Counted from the first letter of the stretch, positions 51,660-60,606 are shown. The stretch is DNA of 64,000 bases from a virus (IMGVR_UViG_3300044630_004371:1-64000), one strand, 5' to 3'. Program-made: numbers and translations. The notes: generated by a model from the letters alone, not told the origin.

Positions 51660-54173
51660 ATGAATAGAGAGATTTACCCAAAGGTAAAATTGATAATTAC
51701 CCAATCAATGAAGGAGGCCAAGTCTTTTGATGATGTTAAAGTTAGACCAGAACACATAGTTATGTCTATTTTATTAGACGATGACAATGAATGTGTTAAA
51801 ATACTTAAAAAGTTGAATGTAAATACAATAGATTTGTATGATAAAATAAGTGAATATCTTAGGTTAAATGATTTAACACCTAGGGTTATTAATTCGACCA
51901 AAACCAAACTTCCTTTTTCTGATGAAACCAAATCGGTTATAAAAGACTTGGATAAAGAATGTGAAAAAATGAATGATAATATGATAGACACAACACATAT
52001 ATTGTTATCTATCTTATCAAAAAAATTACCATCGACCAAAATATTGAATGAGGTTTATGATATAAATTATAACAGTTTTATGAAAGAAATGAAAAAAATT
52101 AAAGATGGTTTTAAGGGCAACGTATACGGTGCGGCTTACGAAGGGGATGAAGGGGATGAACAAGAATCGTTAAAAAGAAAATCCAAACAAGTTGATGGAA
52201 AAAGCAAAACACCTGTATTAGATAATTTTTGTAGAGATATATCCAAGGCTGTGGATAAAGATGAAATAGACCCAGTTGTTGGTCGTAAAATAGAAATCAA
52301 ACGTGTTTCACAAATTCTATCTAGAAGAAAGAAAAACAATCCAATATTGATTGGTGAACCAGGGGTTGGTAAGAGTTCTATTGTAGAAGGTCTTGCTCAA
52401 CTCATCAAAGATGGCAACGCACCCAGAACACTTATTGGTAAGAAAATATTCATGTTGGACCTAGCATCACTGGTAGCTGGTACCAAATATCGTGGCCAAT
52501 TTGAAGAAAGAATGAAAGCTGTTTTGGAAGAATGTAAAGCCAACCCAGACATCATTTTATTTATTGATGAATTACACACAATCATTGGTGCTGGTAATGC
52601 GTCTGGTTCGCTAGATGCTTCAAACATATTTAAACCAGCGTTGGCACGTGGTGAAATACAAATAATTGGTGCTACTACTCTTGATGAATATCGTGAGAAT
52701 ATTGAAAAAGACGGTGCTTTGACAAGACGTTTCCAACAAGTATTAGTTGAAGAACCTACACTTGAAGAAACCAAAATTATCCTTATGAACATCAAGGATA
52801 AATACGAAAAACATCACAAGGTAAAATATACTGAAGAAGCTATTGATGAGTGTGTTAAATTAGCAGACCGTTATATCACGGAAAGAAGTATGCCAGATAA
52901 AGCTATTGATATCATGGATGAAGCTGGTGCGTCAACCAATGTAACGCTTGAAAAACCAGAAGAAATGAAACAACTTGAAGCTAAAAAGCTTGAAATAAAC
53001 GAAAGAAAGAAAGAAGTTGTTATAAAACAAAAATATGAAGAAGCTGCCAAGCTTAGAGATGAAGAAAAAAAAGTAATTGAAGAGCTTCAAAATGTTATGA
53101 ATAAATGGAACGAAAGACTTGAAAAGAAAACTACCGAAGTTGGTGTTGAATTGATTTCGGAGGTTGTGTCTATGATGACTGGTATTCCTTTGACCAAAAT
53201 TTCTTCTCAAGAAAGCAAACGTCTGATGAATATGGACAAAGAACTCATGGGCAAAATTATTGGCCAAGATGCCGCTGTTAGCAAAGTGGTTAAAGCGATA
53301 AAAAGAAGTAGATTGGGTCTTAAAGATAAAAACAAACCAACAAGCTTTATCTTTATGGGTGGTAGCGGTACTGGAAAAACCCTATTAGCTAAAAAAATAG
53401 CTGAAAAATTATATGGAGATGTTGATTCTTTAGTTAGATTTGATATGAGTGAATACATGGAGAAACATTCCGTTTCAAAATTAATAGGTTCCCCAAATGG
53501 TTATGTTGGTTATGAACAGGGTGGTCAATTAACTGAAAAAATAAGAAGAAAACCGTACTCAATCATTCTATTAGATGAAATTGAAAAAGCACACGAAGAT
53601 GTTTTTAATATATTCTTACAAGTTTTTGATGAAGGTCATTTAACTGATGGATTAGGTAGGAAAGTTAATTTTAAAAATACCATTTTTATTATGACCTCTA
53701 ATATTGGTGTTAAAGAATTAAATTCTTTCGGTTCATCTCTAGGTTTTCAAACTACAGATACTATCTTAAACCAAGAAAATAGAAATAAAAATATACTAGA
53801 AAAAGCTTTAAAAAATAAATTTAAACCAGAATTTTTAAATAGAATTGATGAAATCATTATATTTAAAGGTCTTTCATCAGAAGACATACATAAAATAATT
53901 TATCTTGAGATTGAAAACCTTGAAAAACGTTTATTAGAAATGAATTTTAAGTTAAAAATTTCAAAAGAAGCTGTAGAATATTTAGCAAAACAAGGTTATG
54001 ATGAAGCTTATGGTGCTAGACCAATAGCTAGGGCCATCCAACATTATGTTGAAGATGCAGTGGCCGATGAAATCCTTAACGGAAACATCAAAGAAGGTGA
54101 AACCATAACCATAGGATTTGAAGTTGAAAAAGAACAAATAACCATTAAATCAAACAAAACAAAAACAAAATAA
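51660..54173 (+). CDS. ClpC-like AAA+ unfoldase
   Basis: An 837-residue two-ring Clp ATPase. The N-terminal domain (residues 1-150) has the double Clp_N repeat pattern. The first AAA+ has Walker A GEPGVGKS (232-239) and Walker [15 protein letters not shown] (about 298-311). A UVR motif ([16 protein letters not shown], about 456-471) marks the ClpC class and is not found in ClpA or ClpB. The second AAA+ has GGSGTGKT (566-573) and [10 protein letters not shown] (about 635). An LGF tripeptide in GSSLGFQT (about 694-696) sits where ClpA and ClpC bind ClpP. It may recruit host ClpP to degrade host proteins, or process phage proteins. Confidence 0.9.
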   Translation: MNREIYPKVKLIITQSMKEAKSFDDVKVRPEHIVMSILLDDDNECVKILKKLNVNTIDLYDKISEYLRLNDLTPRVINSTKTKLPFSDETKSVIKDLDKECEKMNDNMIDTTHILLSILSKKLPSTKILNEVYDINYNSFMKEMKKIKDGFKGNVYGAAYEGDEGDEQESLKRKSKQVDGKSKTPVLDNFCRDISKAVDKDEIDPVVGRKIEIKRVSQILSRRKKNNPILIGEPGVGKSSIVEGLAQLIKDGNAPRTLIGKKIFMLDLASLVAGTKYRGQFEERMKAVLEECKANPDIILFIDELHTIIGAGNASGSLDASNIFKPALARGEIQIIGATTLDEYRENIEKDGALTRRFQQVLVEEPTLEETKIILMNIKDKYEKHHKVKYTEEAIDECVKLADRYITERSMPDKAIDIMDEAGASTNVTLEKPEEMKQLEAKKLEINERKKEVVIKQKYEEAAKLRDEEKKVIEELQNVMNKWNERLEKKTTEVGVELISEVVSMMTGIPLTKISSQESKRLMNMDKELMGKIIGQDAAVSKVVKAIKRSRLGLKDKNKPTSFIFMGGSGTGKTLLAKKIAEKLYGDVDSLVRFDMSEYMEKHSVSKLIGSPNGYVGYEQGGQLTEKIRRKPYSIILLDEIEKAHEDVFNIFLQVFDEGHLTDGLGRKVNFKNTIFIMTSNIGVKELNSFGSSLGFQTTDTILNQENRNKNILEKALKNKFKPEFLNRIDEIIIFKGLSSEDIHKIIYLEIENLEKRLLEMNFKLKISKEAVEYLAKQGYDEAYGARPIARAIQHYVEDAVADEILNGNIKEGETITIGFEVEKEQITIKSNKTKTK

Positions 54174-54175
54174 CA

Positions 54176-54201
54176 AAAGGCCCAATTTTTTGGGCCTTTT
54201 T
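54176..54201 (+). terminator. Terminator of the ClpC-like gene
   Basis: AAAAGGCCCA and TGGGCCTTTTT form a strong hairpin with a T-run, directly followed by the next promoter core. Confidence 0.82.
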
Positions 54202-54202
54202 G

Positions 54203-54212
54203 ATATTTATAG
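54203..54212 (+). promoter_or_regulatory. Late-type promoter core
   Basis: ATATTTATAG lies 2 bases before the ATG at 54215, which would make an almost leaderless transcript. It starts right after the Clp terminator and so opens a new transcription unit. Confidence 0.65.
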
Positions 54213-54214
54213 TT

Positions 54215-54616
54215 ATGAAACCAATAATTAAACAACTTTTAAGAGAAAGATTGATGGGAAAAGAAGAGGCTGATTTAAGAGCAGTTGCTGATTTTGTCAA
54301 CTTTGCCAAAGAATTTTTAGGTATTACAGATGATATAAAAATTAAATTGGCGTTTGAAAGAACATCAGACCTTAAAACAACAGCTTATTACAGCATGTTG
54401 GGTGAGTTGGTTGTCTACGCCAAAGATAGGGCTATTATCGATATCTGTCGTTCAATTGCACATGAATTGGTTCACCATAAACAAAACCTTGAAGAGCGAT
54501 TGGTCAACGCTGTTAAAGACGGTGAAGACGGAAGTCCTATTGAAAACGAGGCCAACGCTGTAGCTGGTGTCATTATCAGAAAGTATGGCAAAATAAAACC
54601 AGAAATTTATATATAA
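54215..54616 (+). CDS. Small HExxH metallopeptidase with targeting-like peptide
   Basis: A 133-residue protein starting MKPIIKQLLRERLMG, a copy of the shared K-x-I-I-K-Q-L-L-R-E peptide. The zinc motif is SIAHELVHHKQNLEER (about residues 85-100), with a following IENEANAVAGVI acidic segment that could give the third ligand. The start at 54215 is chosen because it is downstream of the promoter core. It is the first of four linked genes for probable internal virion proteins. Confidence 0.75.
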   Translation: MKPIIKQLLRERLMGKEEADLRAVADFVNFAKEFLGITDDIKIKLAFERTSDLKTTAYYSMLGELVVYAKDRAIIDICRSIAHELVHHKQNLEERLVNAVKDGEDGSPIENEANAVAGVIIRKYGKIKPEIYI

Positions 54617-54667
54617 AAAATGTGGTACATATTAAAAACATAATATAAAAGTTAAAACCAAAAATTT

Positions 54668-55543
54668 ATGTATAATACAAAGTTATTATTAAAAGAAGAA
54701 TTGATGCTCAATGATAGAAAAAATCTATTATCCGAGCATTCTATTTCTTTAATTAATAATCAAGCGTATGTAAACCATGTCTTGGGTATTGACTGTGTCT
54801 TAAATGAACACAATTCATTGAGCTTAAGACGAGCAATCATCAATGAACAATTGATTGCTGAGGCGATGCTGGATTCAATAAACAAATACATAGGTATTGC
54901 TTATGAAAAAGGCAAAGAAAAAACCCTAGAAGTTGTTGATAGCATAAAGAATTTAAAAGACATAGCAAAATTGGTGAAGGATTTAATGTTGGACCCAGAC
55001 TTGATGCGGACAGCTCTTAATCACCTTCAAATAAGTTTGGTCGATACCATGAAACGCATAACGGATAGTGTAACCAAGATATTAACCACTATAAAGTTTA
55101 ATATAGAGGGGTTTACTGATAAATTTAGCAAGTTGATTGAACATATAAGCAATGTAAGTGAAAAACTACTTAGTGAATCAGGGTGGACAGGTTTTCTAAT
55201 CATCCTATCCTTTACGACCTTATTGGCTTATTTAGAGAAAACTTATATTGATGGAATGTTAACAAAAGGATTGGACTTTATTACTAAAAATGCTGGTATG
55301 GTTTCTATGATAGCAAATATTTTTGATAAATTCAAAGAACTTAAAGGGTTGGTTTTAAGTGCAGTAGACATCAAACCAATTCTTTCTTGGTTTGCCAGTG
55401 TAGGTGTCGGAGCAGCAGCTGGGGCTACAGTCGGAGCAGCATTCGCAGCCGTAGATATAATAAATTTAATGGGTAAAATATTAGCACCAGTTATCAAATC
55501 AATCGATTGGGGTAAAAAATTACAAAAAAAACCACAAGTTTAA
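54668..55543 (+). CDS. Membrane-active or internal virion protein
   Basis: A 291-residue protein with an N-terminal region full of possible (L/I)-x-E sites (MYNTKLLLKEELMLNDRKNLLSEHS, IINEQLIAEAML). It has two hydrophobic segments, GFLIILSFTTLLAYLE (about residues 177-192) and the Ala/Gly-rich FASVGVGAAAGATVGAAFAAVDIINLMG (about 240-268), plus amphipathic helices. This looks like a protein that could insert into membranes, such as an ejected pore component. The next gene follows at 4 bases. Confidence 0.65.
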   Translation: MYNTKLLLKEELMLNDRKNLLSEHSISLINNQAYVNHVLGIDCVLNEHNSLSLRRAIINEQLIAEAMLDSINKYIGIAYEKGKEKTLEVVDSIKNLKDIAKLVKDLMLDPDLMRTALNHLQISLVDTMKRITDSVTKILTTIKFNIEGFTDKFSKLIEHISNVSEKLLSESGWTGFLIILSFTTLLAYLEKTYIDGMLTKGLDFITKNAGMVSMIANIFDKFKELKGLVLSAVDIKPILSWFASVGVGAAAGATVGAAFAAVDIINLMGKILAPVIKSIDWGKKLQKKPQV

Positions 55544-55547
55544 AAAT

Positions 55548-56762
55548 ATGCCATATACTCATAGAAAAGTAGGAGACAAACAATGCGTCTATAAAAAATA
55601 CACAGGTTCCAAGGTTGGTTGTACAAAAGGTGATGTGAATAAATATCTAGCCGCATTACACGCCAATGCCAATGAATCAGTAACAGAATCCAACACTTTA
55701 AAAGGTGGCAGTGATACAAAATATCCATACCCTATTTATAAAGGTGATGTATCAACATTAAAAACAGATGGTGAAGGGGTATCTTTTTTCACAAGAGATA
55801 AAGAAGCTGCCGATTACTATACTTCTTCAAGACAACAACAAGGAATAAGTCCTAAAACAAATAGCACATTTAAGGGATATTTACATACAAAAAACCCTTT
55901 GATTGTAGATGCTTTAAAACCAAGTCCTATAGAATTAAAAGACGCAAATGGAAATGTATTAGGTATTTTTGGACAGGGTGATTATATCCAAGCAGTAAAA
56001 GATGCTGGGTATGACGCAATCATAATAAATAAAAAATTCGGCACCCATTTAGATGGATGGGAAATCATCTCGTTCGATAGGAAACAAATAATACCAAAAA
56101 CAATGGATTCAATTACGGAAATTAACAAACTTAAAGGTGGCAAGTCTGATAAAATGTCTGTTGAAAATATAGCAAAAAAGTTTAAGGTATCAGTTGGTAA
56201 AATACAAGCTCAAATACAAAAGGGTATCAAGATTGAAATGGAACATACTTCCGATAAAGAAAAAGCGACAGAAATAGCCATGGACCACGTATCTGAATTC
56301 CCAGATTACTATGATAGACTTATTAAAATGGAAAAGAAAGCCGATAAAAAATGGGCTCTAGATGAAAATAAAAGTCTAATTAAACGTTTATTAAATGAAA
56401 ATTTAAATAAGAGAGAATCTTTAAATAATTTATTATTAAATTTTGGAATGTTAACAACGCTGGGTTTTTCACAAATAACTAAAATGGGTAAAGATGAAGA
56501 AGCAACCAAGGAATTAACTTTAATGATGCAAAACATTAGAAAACCAATAATAAATGGAATGCCATATGTTAAATTAATAGAAAATATAAATGTATTGGTA
56601 AATAATCCAAAATTACTTTCAGCTGTTGTTAATAAAGTTAGAGAATTTTTAATCTACATAAAACCAAGGATAATTAAATATGTTCAAGATAGTGATGTTA
56701 AAACTAATTGGTTGGGGAAAATTGAGAATTTAGAAAAACTATATTTGGAAGTAATAAAATAA
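55548..56762 (+). CDS. Polyvalent protein: ART-like fold, DUF5661, targeting-like peptide
   Basis: A 404-residue multi-domain protein. The N-terminal module (THRKVGDKQCVYKKYTGSKVGCTKG, then KYLAALHANANE) precedes an ADP-ribosyltransferase-like barrel (about residues 60-185: YPIYKGDVSTLKTDGEGVSFFTRDKEAADYYTSS, LHTKNPLIVDAL, DAGYDAIIINKKFGTHLDGWEIISFDRKQI), the ART-PolyVal type. A DUF5661 domain follows (about 200-265: VENIAKKFKVSVGKIQAQIQKG, EHTSDKEKATEIAMDH). At about residues 277-286 comes SLIKRLLNENL, like the shared targeting peptide, and then a helical tail. Injected polyvalent proteins have this domain style. A catalytic Arg or Glu of the ART fold could not be assigned. Confidence 0.75.
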   Translation: MPYTHRKVGDKQCVYKKYTGSKVGCTKGDVNKYLAALHANANESVTESNTLKGGSDTKYPYPIYKGDVSTLKTDGEGVSFFTRDKEAADYYTSSRQQQGISPKTNSTFKGYLHTKNPLIVDALKPSPIELKDANGNVLGIFGQGDYIQAVKDAGYDAIIINKKFGTHLDGWEIISFDRKQIIPKTMDSITEINKLKGGKSDKMSVENIAKKFKVSVGKIQAQIQKGIKIEMEHTSDKEKATEIAMDHVSEFPDYYDRLIKMEKKADKKWALDENKSLIKRLLNENLNKRESLNNLLLNFGMLTTLGFSQITKMGKDEEATKELTLMMQNIRKPIINGMPYVKLIENINVLVNNPKLLSAVVNKVREFLIYIKPRIIKYVQDSDVKTNWLGKIENLEKLYLEVIK

Positions 56763-56797
56763 AAGCTCAAATTAAAAAGGGTTGAAAAAAATGGGTA

Positions 56798-58528
56798 ATG
56801 AAAAAAAAAATAAATGAACGTGAAATTGATGGGGATATGGTTATTCATTTCATCAAAATTTTGGAAAAATCAAATATAGTCCCACGTGATTCATATAAAA
56901 ACACAAAATTAATAGAAACGATAACAGCAATCATATCAATGTCTGAAAACGATTTTTATAATTATATAAAGGAAAACCCTAATCGTAATGTTCAAATGAT
57001 TCGAACTGAATTCAATGATTGGAAACAAGTATATGGTAAGATTAGTGAAGGTGTGAAAAATTATCTTGCAACAGCAGCGTTAGGTTTAGGTTTAATGGGA
57101 ACCCCTAACATCACAAAGGGTTCAAATTTAACACAAATAGTTCAAAATCAATCACATAAAATTTTAAACACGGTAAGTTTCGATGCTTATCAACCAACAT
57201 CAAACCCAGATTTAGATTTGGTTCATGGTGCTTTAGGTTCAAATAGGTTACAAGATGATTTTGAAAAAAGAGTTGAACAAGAATTGTCAAGGCAAGTAAA
57301 AAATGGCAATACACCTAGTGTGTCTAATATACAAGTAAAAACATATGTACAAGGTGATAGAATAATAACCAAAGCATCTTGTGATATCATTCAATCTGAG
57401 GATGGAATTGCCTATACACATTTCACAACTAGGGGTTCAATAGGTTCCAATTATGATAAAAGACATGATATCCAAATAAATGGACTAATTAACAGATTAG
57501 AAAACTACTACGGGGGAGTTGCTAAACAAATTGGTAACCCTATTGATATTTCTTTTACATTAAACGGTAGTATTATAACCTATAGACAAAGTTTCTTTGT
57601 TGCATCCGATACCAAAAGTCTAATAAAAATAAATTTTGAAAGTAAAGAAATTATTGGTTCCGATATTAATGATTTGAGAAATAAATTAAATTCGGAAACG
57701 CAAAACATTTATATAGACGTTAACTCTATTAATGTTGATATGAATAATTATAAAATATCCTACAAAATTGGTAATGTTAAAATATATAAAATTTCTTTAT
57801 TATTTGACGATTCTGGTAATTTACAAAATAGATTGAAAAATGTAAAGATACAAAACCAAACCTTTAAAGAAATTAAAGTGGGCAAGGTAGGTAATTTAGA
57901 ATGGGTTGTTGGTTTAATACCTTATGAAGAAAAAGTAAATGAAGGTACCAAATCTTTGATTAAACGTATTATTCGTGAGAAATTTGAAATAGTTAAAAAT
58001 GTCCTTGATATTCAAGAACCATTTGATTCTATGAAAATTATTAAAATTAACGGTAGAAATGTTTATGTGTTATTTGGAAATGTTGATTATTATGAAAATA
58101 AAGAATCGATTCTAGCATTAAAAAGAAAATCTAATGATATCTCCATTAATCACGATAATTATCATAAATTTTTAATAGAAGCAAAAAATAGATTTTTTAG
58201 TATTCCAGAATTAAAAAATGTTGGAACTGTTATCTCAATTGAAACGACAGCCCCGATTACTGATGAATTATCTGATGCGCTTAACCTTCCTTATAAAAAA
58301 CATGGGTTTTTAAAACAAAATTCAAATTTCAAAATGAAAGACGTACCCTTAGATAAACGTTCAGAAGTTAAAAATTTATTTAACCTAAACTTTGATATCA
58401 AAAATAATGAATCAATATGTATTCTAGATGATTTTATAACGACTGGAACATCATTTAAAAATGCGTTTAGTCTATTACCAAACAATGTTGATTCTGTTGG
58501 TGTGTGTTTATTTATTTTAAAAAGCTAA
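56798..58528 (+). CDS. Large protein with C-terminal phosphoribosyltransferase-like domain
   Basis: A 576-residue protein. Residues 1-375 are a mostly beta-rich region of unknown family with one hydrophobic helix (YLATAALGLGLMGTP near 90-105). At about residues 385-395 comes SLIKRIIREKF, the shared peptide, and then a domain of about 180 residues ending in ESICILDDFITTGTSFKNAF (540-551 for the core), the PRPP-binding loop of type I phosphoribosyltransferases. If the peptide is cut, the PRTase-like domain would be released alone. The substrate is unknown. Confidence 0.72.
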   Translation: MKKKINEREIDGDMVIHFIKILEKSNIVPRDSYKNTKLIETITAIISMSENDFYNYIKENPNRNVQMIRTEFNDWKQVYGKISEGVKNYLATAALGLGLMGTPNITKGSNLTQIVQNQSHKILNTVSFDAYQPTSNPDLDLVHGALGSNRLQDDFEKRVEQELSRQVKNGNTPSVSNIQVKTYVQGDRIITKASCDIIQSEDGIAYTHFTTRGSIGSNYDKRHDIQINGLINRLENYYGGVAKQIGNPIDISFTLNGSIITYRQSFFVASDTKSLIKINFESKEIIGSDINDLRNKLNSETQNIYIDVNSINVDMNNYKISYKIGNVKIYKISLLFDDSGNLQNRLKNVKIQNQTFKEIKVGKVGNLEWVVGLIPYEEKVNEGTKSLIKRIIREKFEIVKNVLDIQEPFDSMKIIKINGRNVYVLFGNVDYYENKESILALKRKSNDISINHDNYHKFLIEAKNRFFSIPELKNVGTVISIETTAPITDELSDALNLPYKKHGFLKQNSNFKMKDVPLDKRSEVKNLFNLNFDIKNNESICILDDFITTGTSFKNAFSLLPNNVDSVGVCLFILKS

Positions 58529-58568
58529 ATCAATTGTATAAACATATTCAAATGATTTTTATAAGTGT

Positions 58569-58841
58569 TTAAGCCAATTTAAATTCAAAATCATTTGCGT
58601 AAAATCTTTTCGAACCAAATTCAACAACATATTCACCACTAGTTTCCCTACCAATGTATTCACCTTTCATACTTGGGGTAATCGTTTTATCACCAATTTG
58701 CTTTTCTTCACCAACCCAAACAATTTCATCACCTCTTTTTAATTCTACACTTTCTTTTATTATCATTTTAGTTTTCAAGTATCTTTTTTCAACCAAAATA
58801 TTGGTTTTACTTATGTTTAATTTTTTATCTGATTTTCTCAT
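58569..58841 (-). CDS. Hypothetical protein
   Basis: A 90-residue basic protein (MRKSDKKLNISKTNILVEKRYLKTKMIIKES, then RGDEIVWVGEEKQIGDKTITPSMKGEYIGRETSGEYVVEFGSKRFYANDFEFKL). The second half looks like a small beta-barrel (SH3- or KOW-like). Function unknown. A late-type promoter core precedes it. Confidence 0.62.
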   Translation of the reverse strand: MRKSDKKLNISKTNILVEKRYLKTKMIIKESVELKRGDEIVWVGEEKQIGDKTITPSMKGEYIGRETSGEYVVEFGSKRFYANDFEFKLA

Positions 58842-58853
58842 AGTATCTTTTTA

Positions 58854-58863
58854 ATATAAATAT
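58854..58863 (-). promoter_or_regulatory. Late-type promoter core
   Basis: On the minus strand, ATATTTATAT lies about 12 bases before the ATG at 58841. Confidence 0.58.
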
Positions 58864-58880
58864 CTTATGGTTGTTAAAAA

Positions 58881-59294
58881 TTACCCCCCAATATACTCAT
58901 GACTACCACATAGTCTTTTATTATCAGCGTAATGACCCTTGAATATATTATTATGTGTTATGTCTAATCTAAGTTTTTTATTCTTACTTGTAGGTTTCCA
59001 CAAAGGAGAATTCTCTCGATACCAAACCATTCGTGGATGTGCAGTACGACTAAAATATCTATGACCTTGGTCTATGTGTATCTGACCTATTGCATCTGAA
59101 AATCTAACACCAATCCCCATACCTTGATAATCTGGAAGAATACAAGTTCGATGACCACGCCATGCTTTTTTTAGTGCACCGTTGGGTAAGGTTAGTGTGG
59201 CCCCAAAAGCAACCACTTGGTCTCCCCAAACACCTATATAACATCTGGAAGCTTTGTTTATGTTGCCATCTAAATAGTGATGGTCTTTAAACAT
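58881..59294 (-). CDS. GNAT acetyltransferase-like domain, second part of a broken gene
   Basis: A 137-residue piece of a GNAT fold: MFKDHHYLDGNINKASRCYIGVWGDQVVAFGATLTLP, then WRGHRTCILPDYQGMGIGVRFSDAIGQIHIDQGHRYFSRTAHPRMVWYRE. QGMGIG is the acetyl-CoA-binding loop. The frame is open upstream to the T9 run and reads RPEITIKIYRTNYDSWRMFK, an expected linker in ABC-GNAT fusion proteins, so the gene is really one with the ABC ATPase at 59270. HHYL-starting GNAT domains occur in Mom-like modification enzymes, but the exact reaction cannot be told. Confidence 0.75.
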   Translation of the reverse strand: MFKDHHYLDGNINKASRCYIGVWGDQVVAFGATLTLPNGALKKAWRGHRTCILPDYQGMGIGVRFSDAIGQIHIDQGHRYFSRTAHPRMVWYRENSPLWKPTSKNKKLRLDITHNNIFKGHYADNKRLCGSHEYIGG

Positions 59295-59959
59295 TCGCCA
59301 ACTATCATAGTTTGTCCGATATATTTTGATAGTGATTTCTGGTCGGACAAAAAAAAACCGTGAAGTAATTCACCAGTATCCGTATTAAGAACCCAATCTG
59401 GTTCCAACCACTCTACAATATCATGATGACATGTTGATATAACAACATTATGTATATCATTGCTTTTGATATACCTAGATAAAGATACACTGGCTGCTTT
59501 GGCCACCGTTCTATCAACAACACTGGTATACTCGTCAATAACAGTCCCTGTCTTAATTTTTCTAGCTAAATCAGCTCTAAATTTTTCACCGTTGGATAAA
59601 ACATTGTAAGGTTTGTACCATGAAGGTATTGTGTTAAAACCAACAGAACCCAATCTATTGATTCCTTCGTCTGGGGTGTCAAAATGTGAAATGATTGATT
59701 TGTTGGTATCCCAAATAGGATATTCTTCTTTTCCAAATTTTTTAAGTATGGTTGATTTACCAGAACCACTAGAACCCACTATTACACCTATTTTAAACGT
59801 GTTTGGAAGACTAGTTGGCATCTTCCATGGGTAGAATCTTGATGTGCCATCAAAGGTACAATCAAATGCTTTTTCACTAGCAGTTATAAATTCATCTCTA
59901 ACAACACTTGAAATCAATGGTTCTGACTCTCTGACTAATTTTTCGATTATATTGTCCAT
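59270..59959 (-). CDS. ABC ATPase domain, first part of a broken gene
   Basis: A 229-residue ABC-type ATPase: Walker A GSSGSGKST (about residues 63-71), signature-like VLSNGEKFRADLARKI (about 120-135), Walker B TVIDEYTSVVDR, and an H-loop STCHHDIVEWL. No transmembrane part is present. After a T9 run (LLHGFFLSDQ) the frame leaves the family pattern and ends in an unrelated peptide (KSLSKYIGQTMIVGECLK). A -1 shift at the T-run continues into the GNAT frame. A repaired protein would be about 350 residues. Confidence 0.8.
   Translation of the reverse strand: MDNIIEKLVRESEPLISSVVRDEFITASEKAFDCTFDGTSRFYPWKMPTSLPNTFKIGVIVGSSGSGKSTILKKFGKEEYPIWDTNKSIISHFDTPDEGINRLGSVGFNTIPSWYKPYNVLSNGEKFRADLARKIKTGTVIDEYTSVVDRTVAKAASVSLSRYIKSNDIHNVVISTCHHDIVEWLEPDWVLNTDTGELLHGFFLSDQKSLSKYIGQTMIVGECLKTITI
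59349..59357 (-). other. T9 homopolymer at ABC-GNAT frame break
   Basis: On the minus strand GG is followed by nine T then GTCCGACC. One more T (or a -1 slip) restores the frame FFFVRPEITIKIYRTNYDSW into the GNAT part. Confidence 0.78.
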
Positions 59960-59999
59960 TGGATAAAGATACTGGGGAATAACCTTAAAGTAAATAAAA

Positions 60000-60030
60000 T
60001 AGCTAGGTTACCCTAAAAGATAACCTAGCC
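60000..60030 (-). terminator. Terminator
   Basis: On the minus strand, GGCTAGGTTA and TAACCTAGC form a strong hairpin, followed by a T-rich stretch. It ends the small gene at 60050. Confidence 0.72.
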
Positions 60031-60049
60031 ATTGTATTTTTTGTTAAAA

Positions 60050-60259
60050 TTACTTCCTTTTTCCTTCAGTTAAAGCTTTGTATTGAGCTTCTAACTTAGC
60101 GATTTTACCTTCCAAAACAGTTGTTTTGTTAGTTTGTTTTTTTGCTTGTTCGTTAACCCACTGTTGTTTTTTTACTGCAACTGCTTCATTTACGATATTA
60201 TCAATCAAGTCCACAAGGTCGTTTTCTTTAATTTTAACTGTTTTTTTTGTATTTGACAT
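60050..60259 (-). CDS. Small basic coiled-coil protein
   Basis: A 69-residue charged helical protein (TVKIKENDLVDLIDNIVNEAVAVKKQQWVNEQAKKQ, ending LEGKIAKLEAQYKALTEGKRK). No family was recognised. It has its own late-type promoter core and terminator. Confidence 0.65.
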   Translation of the reverse strand: MSNTKKTVKIKENDLVDLIDNIVNEAVAVKKQQWVNEQAKKQTNKTTVLEGKIAKLEAQYKALTEGKRK

Positions 60260-60293
60260 GTCTTTAAGGTTTTAATAAAATCTTATTTATTAC

Positions 60294-60303
60294 ATATAAA
60301 TAT
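60294..60303 (-). promoter_or_regulatory. Late-type promoter core
   Basis: On the minus strand, ATATTTATAT lies about 34 bases before the ATG at 60259. Confidence 0.55.
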
Positions 60304-60346
60304 GTTGGTATTCCCAAAAAGAATACAATAACTAAAAATAATTTGG

Positions 60347-60496
60347 TTATTCTTCTTCAACAATAAATATCATTAATAATGACTCAACGTCAAGTTTTTT
60401 TATGTTAGCGAAAAAATCTCTAGCCTCAAAAAGACTTTCAGCTTTGATTCTATAAATTATCTCACCAGTTCTATTTTTTAATACGTATTTATCCAT
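60347..60496 (-). CDS. Small hypothetical protein, 49 residues
   Basis: A 49-residue protein beginning MDKYVLKNRTGEIIYRIKA and ending LLMIFIVEEE. It has a promoter-like core at the usual distance, an A-rich leader and normal codon use, which support it as real in spite of its size. The layout (short beta hairpin, helix SLFEARDFFANIKK, hydrophobic strand) suggests a small folded protein. Function unknown. Confidence 0.68.
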   Translation of the reverse strand: MDKYVLKNRTGEIIYRIKAESLFEARDFFANIKKLDVESLLMIFIVEEE

Positions 60497-60508
60497 ATTT
60501 ATGCTTTT

Positions 60509-60518
60509 ATATAAATAT
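60509..60518 (-). promoter_or_regulatory. Late-type promoter core
   Basis: On the minus strand, ATATTTATAT lies 12 bases before the ATG at 60496. Confidence 0.58.
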
Positions 60519-60606
60519 ACAAAAACATCAGCAACAAATAAAGATTAACACTTATAGTTGATAACGTTTAATATCACATAAGCTTTTTAAAACTTGATAT
60601 AAATAA

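Noticed and set aside
59966-59973. Host-type promoter before the ABC ATPase gene (TATCTTTA)
   Set aside because: The -7 box is acceptable, but no TTG lies 19-21 bases upstream of it.
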